A stretch of DNA of 5,617 nt from Chryseobacterium gleum. Lineage in GTDB: Bacteria; Bacteroidota; Bacteroidia; Flavobacteriales_D; Sanyastnellaceae. Positions within the stretch are counted from its first letter, which is position 1, and every line of letters starts with the position of its first letter. The stretch is taken from the NCBI GenBank assembly GCA_945897395.1, contig CAMDFE010000117.1, forward strand, positions 1-5,617, written 5' to 3'. This document shows positions 1-5,512 of this stretch, one piece after another. Both the position numbers and the translations under genes were made by a program. The notes under the pieces are model-generated. The model was not told the DNA's origin and ran no database searches. It was given only the letters and a program-made list of their open reading frames with translations.

Positions 1-108
1 AAATGTTCTGGTAAATAATGGCATTTATTATTTCATAGACACCGTTTTTTATCTGACGGCTGATTTTTAATTAAAACAATGTTGCGGGAACTGTGTCACT
101 TACTTCTC
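1..108. other. Left-edge sequence with no assignable gene
   Basis: AT-rich stretch at the window edge. Two mirrored reading frames are open to the edge. The plus frame covers 2-70 and ends in TAA, encoding a Tyr/Phe-rich tail ending FYLTADF. The minus frame covers 70-2 and includes the peptide KNGVYEIINAIIYQNI. Either could be the end or beginning of a gene outside the window, but each is only about 22 codons, the minus one has no ATG, and neither resembles a family I recognise. I see no terminator, promoter or RNA gene here. Confidence 0.3.
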
Positions 109-151
109 GTCAATGACATTCGCGAAGCATTCGCCAGAAATTTAAGTGGGC
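109..151. repeat. Short micro-palindrome array A
   Basis: Three consecutive inverted-repeat units are separated by the linker ATTC: GTC-AAT-GAC (109-117), GC-GAA-GC (122-128), and a looser unit with GCC at 133-135 and GGC at 149-151 around a 13-nt loop. The layout matches the larger array at 321-470, with the same linker and the same G-first, C-last units. It is shorter and less regular. The third unit lies inside the KilA-N-like fragment, suggesting that the array grew into, or was inserted in, that sequence. Confidence 0.6.
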
Positions 152-217
152 GAATTCGACCACTTTAAAATTAGGTTTGTGTATCTGCTCCCAAACGCCC
201 AGCAATTCCTTCGCCAT
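110..217 (-). pseudogene. KilA-N-domain protein fragment (remnant)
   Basis: A 35-codon minus-strand frame starts at ATG 217-215. Residues 5-22 read LLGVWEQIHKPNFKVVEF. From memory this strongly resembles the N-terminal part of KilA-N domain proteins common in Bacteroidetes genomes and phages, where a segment like FLGxWExxxNPxFKxxEF leads into the conserved NEAG/SPKxWIE region. Here the match stops after about EFAHL; the following residues are encoded by the micro-palindrome array and end at a TGA (112-110). No upstream NWMRNR-like segment is visible, and an in-frame TAA lies 9 nt before the ATG. A full family member would be roughly 270 residues, so this is a relic at best, not a functional gene. 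The family call rests on an 18-residue match recognised by eye; a homology search of 150-220 would settle it. Confidence 0.45.
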
Positions 218-320
218 GTTCTTTTAGCCACAAAGTTGAAATGGCCTATTGGCATAAACACTAATTTTTATATGCAAGTTATATGCTGTTTATTCGGAGG
301 AGCTACATTACTCCACAAAC
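218..320. other. Non-coding stretch between the KilA-N relic and array B
   Basis: No convincing gene is visible. A minus-strand frame ends VYANRPFQLCG at a TAA (229-227 region), and a separate short frame reads WLKEHGEGIAGRLGADTQT across the KilA-N relic, but neither is recognisable. A small inverted repeat GCC-TATT-GGC lies at 244-253 and an 8-bp direct repeat at 268-286. Plus-strand frames crossing this stretch run on into the palindrome array and are not credible genes. Confidence 0.4.
268..286. repeat. Direct repeat TTATATGC x2, 11-bp period
   Basis: TTATATGC occurs at 268-275 and again at 279-286, separated by AAG, so the copies sit one helical turn apart. A degenerate third copy (TTATTCGG) follows at 290-297 in the same register. 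Helically phased octamers can be a regulator site, but there is no recognisable gene next to it, and AT-rich octamers recur easily by chance. Confidence 0.35.
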
Positions 321-470
321 GTCGAAGACCCTCGCGCAGCCATGTGCCCTCGTGCGAAGCACATTCGCGAAGCATTCGCCAAAGGGCATTCGTTACAATG
401 TAACATTCGTGGCTATGCCACATTCGTGGCTGCGCCACATTCGTTGTTACGCAACATTCGTGCTTCGCAC
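321..470. repeat. Micro-palindrome array B, ten units with ATTC/CCTC linkers
   Basis: A run of small perfect or near-perfect inverted repeats, each starting with G and ending with C, joined by 4-nt linkers. Units: GTC-GAA-GAC (321-329); a degenerate 14-mer (334-347); GTGC-GAA-GCAC (352-362); GC-GAA-GC (367-373); GCC-AAAG-GGC (378-387); GTTAC-AAT-GTAAC (392-404); GTGGC-TAT-GCCAC (409-421); GTGGC-TGC-GCCAC (426-438); GTTGT-TAC-GCAAC, with one T/G mismatch (443-455); GTGC-TTC-GCAC (460-470). Linkers are CCTC for the first two and ATTC for the rest. Unit lengths vary (7-14 nt) and are not multiples of three, so this is not a protein repeat. Arms differ between units yet stay complementary. The array begins one base past the der stop codon, and its would-be next linker (ATTA, 471-474) overlaps that stop. 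In der mRNA it would form a chain of small hairpins, with no U-tract. Confidence 0.85.
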
Positions 471-471
471 A

Positions 472-1779
472 TTATTTCTGTCTGAAATACAACCTCACAG
501 GAACCCCCGTTAAACGGAAATTCTCGCGGAGTTTGTTCTCGAGGAAGCGCTGGTAAGAAGACACAACGTTCTGAGGAGTGTTGCAGAAAAATGCAATGGC
601 CGGACTCTTCGTTGGAAGCTGAGTAATGTATTTAATCTTCACTTCCTTGCCCTTCACAACCGGAGGCGGATAAGCTTGGATAATTGGCAACATAATGTCG
701 TTCAACTTAGAGGTAGAGAAGTGCTGCAAGCGATTCTCATAAACCTCCAGAGCTGCTTCCAACGCTTTCAAAATACGTTGCTTGGTAATGTTCGATGTGA
801 AGATGATCGGAACGTCGGTAAACGGAGCAATACGCTTCTTAATTTCTTCGGTCATGACTTCAACACTCTTGTGATCCTTCTCTACCATGTCCCACTTATT
901 CACCAGAATAACAATACCTCTGTTCGCTTCAGTAATCTCACCGAAGATGGTTAAGTCTTGCTTGGTAATTCCTTCCACCGCATCGATCAACAACATACAA
1001 ACGTCTGAATTGCGAATAGATTTAATGGTACGAATAGCACTGAAAAATTCAATATCATCCTCAATCTGCTTGCGCTTGCGCAATCCCGCCGTGTCAATCA
1101 ACATCAACTCTTTGTTGAAGGCCTTGAAGTGCGTGTGAACCGCGTCGCGCGTGGTTCCTGCAACTTCGGAAACAATGCTACGTCCGTTGCCCAACAAGGT
1201 GTTCAACAACGAAGATTTTCCTACGTTTGGTCTTCCCACAATAGCAATCTTCGGTAAGTCGGGCATCTCTGTCTCGTCAATCGCAGGCATTTCTTGAAGC
1301 AACTCGTCAAGCAAATCTCCCGATCCATATCCGTTGTTCGCACTAATGCTAAACAACTTTTCGCCGAATCCTAACGCGTAAAATTCAGTGGATAAAATTT
1401 CTTTGTCTGATGTGTCTACTTTGTTACAAACCAAGAGAATTGGTTTGTTTGAGCGACGAAGCATGTCTGCAATTTCCTCGTCCCATTCTGTCATTCCTTC
1501 CTTTGCATCTACCATAAATAGAACGCGATCTGCTTCAGCAATGGCCAAACGAACCTGGCTATTTATATCTTGTTCGAACGCGTCATCGCTATTCGTAACT
1601 ACTCCACCGGTATCTACAATAATGAATTCTTTTCCTCCCCATTGACCCGTTCCGTATTTACGATCACGAGTAACACCTGCCGTTGGTTCTACAATAGCAT
1701 CTGATGTTTCAGTAAGACGATTAAATAACGATGACTTCCCTACATTCGGTCTACCAACAATAACAATAGTATAACTCAT
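472..1779 (-). CDS. der: Ribosome biogenesis GTPase Der (EngA)
   Basis: Essential cytoplasmic GTPase that binds the 50S subunit and acts late in its assembly. The 435 residues match the family's usual length, and both tandem GTPase domains are complete. Domain 1 has a P-loop GRPNVGKSS (9-17), GVTRDR (35-40), DTGG (56-59), NKVD (119-122) and SAN (145-147). Domain 2 has GRPNVGKSS (182-190), GTTRD (208-212), DTAG (229-232), NKWD (294-297) and TSN (328-330). The C-terminal KH-like domain (about 350-435) ends in the typical GVPVRLYFRQK. The start is secure: the P-loop sits in the expected place and no alternative ATG lies upstream before the -7 box. The gene lies 45 bp downstream of the cytochrome-like gene and seems to have its own promoter only 4 nt before ATG. 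A tandem palindrome array begins immediately after the TAA stop. No damage is seen. Confidence 0.98.
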   Translation of the reverse strand: MSYTIVIVGRPNVGKSSLFNRLTETSDAIVEPTAGVTRDRKYGTGQWGGKEFIIVDTGGVVTNSDDAFEQDINSQVRLAIAEADRVLFMVDAKEGMTEWDEEIADMLRRSNKPILLVCNKVDTSDKEILSTEFYALGFGEKLFSISANNGYGSGDLLDELLQEMPAIDETEMPDLPKIAIVGRPNVGKSSLLNTLLGNGRSIVSEVAGTTRDAVHTHFKAFNKELMLIDTAGLRKRKQIEDDIEFFSAIRTIKSIRNSDVCMLLIDAVEGITKQDLTIFGEITEANRGIVILVNKWDMVEKDHKSVEVMTEEIKKRIAPFTDVPIIFTSNITKQRILKALEAALEVYENRLQHFSTSKLNDIMLPIIQAYPPPVVKGKEVKIKYITQLPTKSPAIAFFCNTPQNVVSSYQRFLENKLRENFRLTGVPVRLYFRQK

Positions 1780-1783
1780 GCGG

Positions 1784-1791
1784 CAAAGATA
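1784..1791 (-). promoter_or_regulatory. der promoter -7 element TATCTTTG
   Basis: The minus strand reads TATCTTTG-CCGC-ATG. TATCTTTG is a perfect match to the Bacteroidetes sigma-70 family -7 consensus TAnnTTTG. Because transcription in this phylum starts a few bases after this box, the start would fall at or next to the A of the der ATG, leaving essentially no 5' leader. No well-spaced TTG/TTTG -33 element is evident; the nearest TTG is about 27 bp upstream, and that region is taken by the 1802-1826 inverted repeat. Confidence 0.65.
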
Positions 1792-1801
1792 CGCACTTAT
1801 G

Positions 1802-1826
1802 AGGCGTTTCGGCCATTACAACGCCT
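1802..1826. repeat. 7-bp inverted repeat AGGCGTT/AACGCCT between cytochrome gene and der
   Basis: AGGCGTT (1802-1808) and AACGCCT (1820-1826) are perfectly complementary around an 11-nt loop. The repeat overlaps the stop codon of the cytochrome-like gene (TAG, 1827-1825) and lies just upstream of the der -7 box. As RNA it could form a hairpin at the 3' end of the upstream transcript, but no T-tract follows on the minus strand, so it is not a classical terminator. As DNA it could be an operator near the der -33 region. The role is unproven. Confidence 0.45.
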
Positions 1827-2181
1827 ACAATGGCTTGTTGTTCTGCATCCAACAGTAGATTTTCTTAATTTGTGTGTCCGTTAATTTACCCGCATTCTTG
1901 GGCATAGCGCTGTAACCCGCATCGTGCTCTACCGAGCCCAAAATGGCATCGTTGTTTGCCGAAGCAGACCCTGAATAAGTGCTTAAGTCTATTCCCGACG
2001 AATGGTATTGCGAGATGTGACAACCCGCAGTAGCGCAATTCGCATCGTAAATCGGTTTAATGTCGTAGTTGTATGTTGGAATATTTCCCGTGCAGTCATA
2101 TCCCTTCTGGTATTTATCGCAACCGAATAAAACAGAAGCCACAACTGAGACAATAACCAACGGAAGAAAAATATTTTTCAT
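1825..2181 (-). CDS. Small lipoprotein, monohaem cytochrome c-like (CX4CH)
   Basis: A 118-residue exported protein. The N-terminus is a lipoprotein signal: a Lys, a hydrophobic stretch and the lipobox LFGC with Cys21 as the lipidated residue, so it should be anchored on the periplasmic side of a membrane or at the cell surface. The mature part has DIKPIYDANCATAGCH (40-55), which reads as a covalent haem c site with four residues between the cysteines (Cys49, Cys54) and His55 as proximal ligand. A SAMPK segment (91-95) places Met93 as a probable distal ligand, followed by LTDTQIKKIYCWMQNN, typical of the C-terminal helix of small class I-like cytochromes. Cys30 and Cys110 are extra and could form a disulfide. 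Similar short lipoproteins occur widely in Bacteroidetes, often annotated only as hypothetical or cytochrome c-like. Electron transfer is inferred; the partner is unknown and the neighbours give no hint. It has its own candidate promoter and is isolated from the upstream gene by a terminator. Confidence 0.75.
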   Translation of the reverse strand: MKNIFLPLVIVSVVASVLFGCDKYQKGYDCTGNIPTYNYDIKPIYDANCATAGCHISQYHSSGIDLSTYSGSASANNDAILGSVEHDAGYSAMPKNAGKLTDTQIKKIYCWMQNNKPL

Positions 2182-2196
2182 GTCGAAGAATTTATA

Positions 2197-2204
2197 CGAA
2201 TGTA
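2197..2204 (-). promoter_or_regulatory. Candidate -7 element TACATTCG of the cytochrome-like gene
   Basis: TACATTCG lies 15 nt before the ATG and differs from TAnnTTTG by one base. The identical octamer sits 18 nt before the ATG of the type IX-sorted protein gene, which makes a chance match less likely. A TTG lies 23 bp further upstream, slightly long for the -33 element. No Shine-Dalgarno sequence is present; the leader is AT-rich, as usual in this phylum. Confidence 0.45.
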
Positions 2205-2234
2205 ATGATTGAAAGAAGATTTCATTTCAATAAG

Positions 2235-2266
2235 AAAAAAAAAGAGCTGTCTTGAACAGCTCTTTT
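2235..2266 (-). terminator. Intrinsic terminator after the type IX-sorted protein gene
   Basis: A perfect 10-bp stem (2256-2265 with 2241-2250, core GAGCTGT/ACAGCTC, extendable by one A-T pair to 2266/2240) closes a 5-nt loop. On the minus strand it is followed by an uninterrupted run of T (2243-2235, partly inside the stem). It lies about 20 bp past the TAG stop of the 2288-4225 gene and well before the cytochrome-like gene's candidate promoter, so it separates the two transcription units. On the plus strand the hairpin is followed by TTTTCTTC, a poorer T-tract. Confidence 0.9.
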
Positions 2267-2287
2267 CTTCGTAAATGAATAATCAAC

Positions 2288-4225
2288 CTATTCTTTCACG
2301 AAAGGAACGCGTTGAATTTGATTACCGTTTTGAAGCGATAAGAAGTAATATCCGTTGCTCAATTCAGCAACATTCAATTGGAAGGTATTGTTAACCGCTC
2401 CGTTACCGAAGTTATTTGCGAAAACTTCTTTTCCGTCTATTGAATAGATACGAATGATTGTGTTTTCGCTTGGGTTCAACATTGACGCTTTTACCGAAAC
2501 ACTTCCTGAAGTTGGATTCGGGAACATGTTCACTGAAGTAGCATTTGAAGTTAGCTCATTAATTGAACTCGGATATGTTCCCGTGGTGTTCAACCAGAAA
2601 CCATTCATTTGTGCGCCACCTGGACCAGATACTCCGTTAGCATCCATGGTGAAGGTTACGCAACTTGTAGCAGTGCAACCATTCATAAAGTTTACCATTA
2701 CACAAACTGTGTATGTTCCAATTGAATCGTAGAAGTAAGTCGGATAAAACTCATTCGAAGTCATTCCGTTTCCGAAATCCCAAGTCACTGAACTTACAGT
2801 AGACAAATCTTCGCTCCAGTATAACATGACAGCATTTTCCAATTGAACCAAGGAATCTGGCATTAATTCAATTGAAGTAGAACAGGCCGTTGTATCAACT
2901 GCGCAATCTGCATTTATACCGAAAACTTCAGATTGAAAACTTCCCGAAGACATGTCTGTTGAAATCAATGCCATTCCGTTGGCCGACACACTAATTCCTG
3001 AGGCATTACCTCCATCCCATCCGTCGCCGTATGTATCGAACATGTTCAAGGTGTAGCATCCATCTGCAAGACAAACGTAACTCACATTAGTAGTATTCGC
3101 CACCGTGGGCTGTGCGCCAACAATTACAACTCCACTCGAATCTGCAATGTTGTAAGAACTTTCATTGGCAAATGTTCCAGGGTTGAAGGAAATCGTTGCT
3201 GCTGTTCCAGTTGCACAGCCTGTGAAACATGATCCGTCGTCTACAACCGCCAATGCATTGTAATTCACAGCTGTTGAATCCATGCAACCATATACAAGAA
3301 CACATGATCCATCGTCTGTCGTCGCTGCTGAGTTGTAATTCGAAGCCAATGGGTTTGTACATCCGAAGATTTCTCCGCATGTTCCGTCGATACTGAAGTT
3401 CACCGATTGAGTAACCAGGTTTGCGTCTAAGCCCGTGTGAATCACTTCGCCTTGACCGTTGTTAATCCAGAAGTAACCGTTGTACCAACCCTGGAAACCG
3501 GCGTTATTCGACATAACCGCGGTGTAGCATTCGCCTAATTGCAAGCAGATATAGGTATTGTAAATGGCAACATTGCCCAACGAAGGAGAAGACCAAATGG
3601 TGTCTCCAGCTGAATTCAATATATTAAGGGTAACTAGATTTCCGGCTGAAAACGTGCAGATATAAAGAGAAGCATTAACGCTTTCTGCTCCGTTGCAATA
3701 GGTACAAGAACCATCGTCAACGTTGGCATTCGCATTAAAGTTTGTAGCAAATTGATCTGTGCAGCCTTCATATAAGCAACCGATGTTTACGTTCGCAATT
3801 GGGTTGTAGTTAGTGGCCGCAGGGTCCATACATCCCTGCACTGAAAGCGTTCCGCAATCAGCCACTCCCACTCCAAACATGAACTGTCCTTGGTTTCCTG
3901 TTGAAAAAGTTCCTGTGTATGAGCTTTCACCCATAACAAAAACGTTTAAAGAACCTCCGTTCCATCCGTCTCCGAATGAATCGAACATATTCACACCATA
4001 ACCTCCAACTGGCAAACACCATACTCCACCCGGTGTTGAACCTGTTCCGTTTGCAACAACAGTTCCTGTAGTGGTATTCACAACCGTGAAGCTCATTTCA
4101 TTTGGATAAAATCCGGGTGTCACTGTGTACGAAACTTGCGTGCAAGTGGTATCTACTTGTGCCTTAGCCACGAAACCAGTGGTGAATAGAAGGGCAACTA
4201 AAAATAAACGTAAAGTTTGTTTCAT
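2288..4225 (-). CDS. Type IX-secreted modular protein with PKD and sorting domain
   Basis: A 645-residue exported protein. The Sec signal peptide spans residues 1-22 (likely cleavage after AKA, before QVDTT). Three related beta-rich domains follow: 28-124 with NMFDSFGDGWNGG (79-91), a divergent one at 177-283, and 337-441 with NMFDTYGDGWDGG (394-406). Between them lie two pairs of short cysteine repeats of the form GCxDxxAxNYNxxAxxDDGSC (131-176 and 288-335). A PKD-like domain (about 450-530) shows WDFGNG and GTYTVCV. The C-terminal 84 residues (562-645) carry MFPNPTSGSVSV, IYSIDGKEV and LSNGYYFLSLQNG, a type A type IX sorting domain that directs passage across the outer membrane and is normally removed there. 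No enzyme motif is visible, so an adhesive or structural surface or secreted role is inferred. It has a candidate promoter upstream, a strong terminator downstream, and is not obviously linked in function to its neighbours. Confidence 0.9.
   Translation of the reverse strand: MKQTLRLFLVALLFTTGFVAKAQVDTTCTQVSYTVTPGFYPNEMSFTVVNTTTGTVVANGTGSTPGGVWCLPVGGYGVNMFDSFGDGWNGGSLNVFVMGESSYTGTFSTGNQGQFMFGVGVADCGTLSVQGCMDPAATNYNPIANVNIGCLYEGCTDQFATNFNANANVDDGSCTYCNGAESVNASLYICTFSAGNLVTLNILNSAGDTIWSSPSLGNVAIYNTYICLQLGECYTAVMSNNAGFQGWYNGYFWINNGQGEVIHTGLDANLVTQSVNFSIDGTCGEIFGCTNPLASNYNSAATTDDGSCVLVYGCMDSTAVNYNALAVVDDGSCFTGCATGTAATISFNPGTFANESSYNIADSSGVVIVGAQPTVANTTNVSYVCLADGCYTLNMFDTYGDGWDGGNASGISVSANGMALISTDMSSGSFQSEVFGINADCAVDTTACSTSIELMPDSLVQLENAVMLYWSEDLSTVSSVTWDFGNGMTSNEFYPTYFYDSIGTYTVCVMVNFMNGCTATSCVTFTMDANGVSGPGGAQMNGFWLNTTGTYPSSINELTSNATSVNMFPNPTSGSVSVKASMLNPSENTIIRIYSIDGKEVFANNFGNGAVNNTFQLNVAELSNGYYFLSLQNGNQIQRVPFVKE
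3221..3364 (-). repeat. Second pair of GCxD...DDGSC coding repeats
   Basis: Residues 288-335 of the type IX-sorted protein hold two 25-residue repeats, GCTNPLASNYNSAATTDDGSC and GCMDSTAVNYNALAVVDDGSC. Both have paired cysteines and an acidic DDGSC end, suggestive of a small disulfide- or calcium-stabilised linker (inference). Versions of this repeat are widespread in large secreted proteins of marine and freshwater Bacteroidetes. Confidence 0.8.
3698..3835 (-). repeat. First pair of GCxD...DDGSC coding repeats
   Basis: Residues 131-176 of the type IX-sorted protein hold two copies: GCMDPAATNYNPIANVNIGC, in which DDGSC has decayed to NIGC, and GCTDQFATNFNANANVDDGSC. They join the first and second GDGW-type domains exactly as the second pair joins the second and third, so the domain-plus-pair block appears to have been duplicated. 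Confidence 0.8.
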
Positions 4226-4243
4226 AGTAAAAGGTTATTGTCA

Positions 4244-4251
4244 CGAATGTA
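4244..4251 (-). promoter_or_regulatory. Candidate -7 element TACATTCG of the type IX-sorted protein gene
   Basis: TACATTCG, one base from TAnnTTTG and identical to the octamer before the cytochrome-like gene, lies 18 nt before the ATG in the 98-bp gap after mnmA. I see no convincing -33 TTG at normal spacing. The predicted leader of about 14 nt has no purine-rich ribosome site. Confidence 0.4.
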
Positions 4252-4323
4252 TATTGACTCGCTGATTATCAGACATTCATATCAAGAAAAAAGTTGCTTA
4301 CTGTTGGAATTGTGGAAAACTGC

Positions 4324-5508
4324 CTATTCGAAAATGGCGCCACTGCCTATCAATTCCTCACCGATATAGAAAGCGGCAAACTGTCCTTTCGCTACGCCGT
4401 ATTGGGTGTCATGAAATATTACATACGTGAATTCACTTCCAACCGAAACATTCGCCTTGAAAAGCGGCTGTCGATAACGAATGCGGCAGTCGACTTCCAA
4501 AACGCTTCCATTTAAAGGCTTCAAATTTACTTGAATCCAATGGGCTTCTTCGTTTCGTATTGACAATCCTCTTCTAGCCAGCGCAGGATGCGTTTCTCCT
4601 TGAGCGGAATAGACAACGTTTTTCTCTACGTCAATAGCTACGACGAACAACGGAATGGCTTGTCCGCCTATTCCCAATCCTCTTCTCTGTCCTACTGTAT
4701 AATAATGCGCTCCATTGTGCTCTCCAACATCGTCGCACATTTCTGAAGTGACGATTTGTGGTCTTGAAAGAACTTCGGGATTTATAGAAGCGTCATTTAC
4801 CAATTCATTTAATTGTGGAAGGAAGTCGTCTTTAATACGAAGCACTCTTCCTTTTTTCGGAGCCAATTGTTGTTGAAGGAAAACTGGCAGCTTTACCTTC
4901 CCGATGAAGCAAAGTCCTTGCGAGTCATTCTTGTCTGCGTTTGGAAGTTGAAGTTCAGCGGCAATGACGCGCACTTCAGGCTTGGTTAATTCTCCGATTG
5001 GAAAAAGGGCTTTGCTCAACTGAGCTTGATTCAGTTGACACAAGAAATAACTTTGGTCCTTGTTTCCGTCTGCCCCTGAAAGCAGATGATATTGAGTAAC
5101 CCCGTTCTCTATTGTTTCTGACTTGCGCACGTAATGTCCGGTTGCAACGTAATCTGCTTTCAACTGTTCGGCCGCTTTCAAGAATACATCGAATTTTATT
5201 TCGCGGTTGCATAGCACATCTGGATTGGGAGTTCTTCCCAATTCATATTCACGAAACATGTATTCCACGATGCGTTCGCGGTATTCAACGCTGAGATCTA
5301 AAACGTGAAAAGGAATTCCGAGGTGTTCCGCCACGAGCATGGCATCGTTGGAGTCTGTAATCCACGGACACTCCTTATTAATGACAACGGACTCGTCGTG
5401 CCAGTTCCGCATAAAAACAGCAATTACCTCATACCCTTGCTCAATGAGCAAATGCGCGGTAACTGCGGAATCTACCCCGCCCGACAAACCAACCACAACG
5501 CGTTTCAT
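4324..5508 (-). CDS. mnmA: tRNA-uridine 2-sulfurtransferase MnmA
   Basis: Cytoplasmic enzyme that adenylates U34 of Lys, Glu and Gln tRNAs and replaces O2 with sulfur (s2U34), using persulfide relayed from a cysteine desulfurase. The 394 residues show the PP-loop SGGVDS (9-14), GRTPNPDVLCN with catalytic Cys100 (91-101), the conserved DQSYFL (151-156), DSQGLCFIGK with the second catalytic cysteine Cys200 (195-204), and VGQRRGLGIGG (272-282). A C-terminal beta-barrel follows. Compared with the 368-residue E. coli enzyme there are roughly 30 extra residues at about 226-258, just before the GEHNG/YTVGQRRG segment; I regard this as lineage-typical, not damage. The start is fixed by MKRVVVGLSGG, which puts the P-loop at its normal distance. 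A perfect -7 box ends 4 nt before the ATG. It lies 98 bp upstream of the type IX-sorted protein gene, with no clear terminator between. Confidence 0.98.
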   Translation of the reverse strand: MKRVVVGLSGGVDSAVTAHLLIEQGYEVIAVFMRNWHDESVVINKECPWITDSNDAMLVAEHLGIPFHVLDLSVEYRERIVEYMFREYELGRTPNPDVLCNREIKFDVFLKAAEQLKADYVATGHYVRKSETIENGVTQYHLLSGADGNKDQSYFLCQLNQAQLSKALFPIGELTKPEVRVIAAELQLPNADKNDSQGLCFIGKVKLPVFLQQQLAPKKGRVLRIKDDFLPQLNELVNDASINPEVLSRPQIVTSEMCDDVGEHNGAHYYTVGQRRGLGIGGQAIPLFVVAIDVEKNVVYSAQGETHPALARRGLSIRNEEAHWIQVNLKPLNGSVLEVDCRIRYRQPLFKANVSVGSEFTYVIFHDTQYGVAKGQFAAFYIGEELIGSGAIFE

Positions 5509-5512
5509 TTTG

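Larger units (their letters stand above)
116..381. repeat. 21-bp exact direct repeat (116-136 and 361-381)
   Basis: Positions 116-136 and 361-381 are identical over 21 bases (core CGCGAAGCATTCGCC) and diverge on both sides. Each copy spans the linker, the GC-GAA-GC unit, the next linker and the start of a GCC unit, so the match is a shared two-unit block of the palindrome arrays. It brackets a 224-bp segment containing most of the KilA-N relic. It could reflect copying of array units to a second place, or insertion of the array family into a formerly continuous sequence. Confidence 0.75.

Noticed and set aside
218..300. Integron attC-like site
   Set aside because: TTATATGC and nearby core-like words were compared with GTTRRRY/RYYYAAC; they do not match and no paired L/R boxes are visible.
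321..470. CRISPR array
   Set aside because: The conserved part is only 4-6 bases and the variable parts are self-complementary 7-14-mers, unlike CRISPR repeats and spacers. No cas genes are present.
321..470. Conventional Rho-independent terminator for der
   Set aside because: The stems are 2-5 bp and no T-tract follows any of them on the minus strand. A role in termination or 3'-end protection remains possible but not by the standard design.
146..513. Plus-strand reading frames (146-403, 283-513) as small genes
   Set aside because: They run through the palindrome arrays and into the der 3' end, have no recognisable domain, and begin inside repeat or relic sequence. Repeat unit lengths are not multiples of three. 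The EFDHFK peptide on the plus strand is a by-product of the GAATTC palindrome in the KilA-N-like fragment.
3162..3380. Extra small genes inside the long coding regions (for example 3162-3380 minus, 5305-5616 plus)
   Set aside because: They are alternative-frame shadows of the type IX-sorted protein gene and mnmA, without recognisable domains.
4262..4272. Palindrome CTGAT-T-ATCAG upstream of the type IX-sorted protein gene
   Set aside because: Only 5-bp arms in AT-rich DNA, at no telling distance from the candidate -7 box; expected by chance.
4226..4323. Terminator between mnmA and the type IX-sorted protein gene
   Set aside because: The minus strand has a TTTTTT run (about 4291-4286), but no stem could be built immediately before it.
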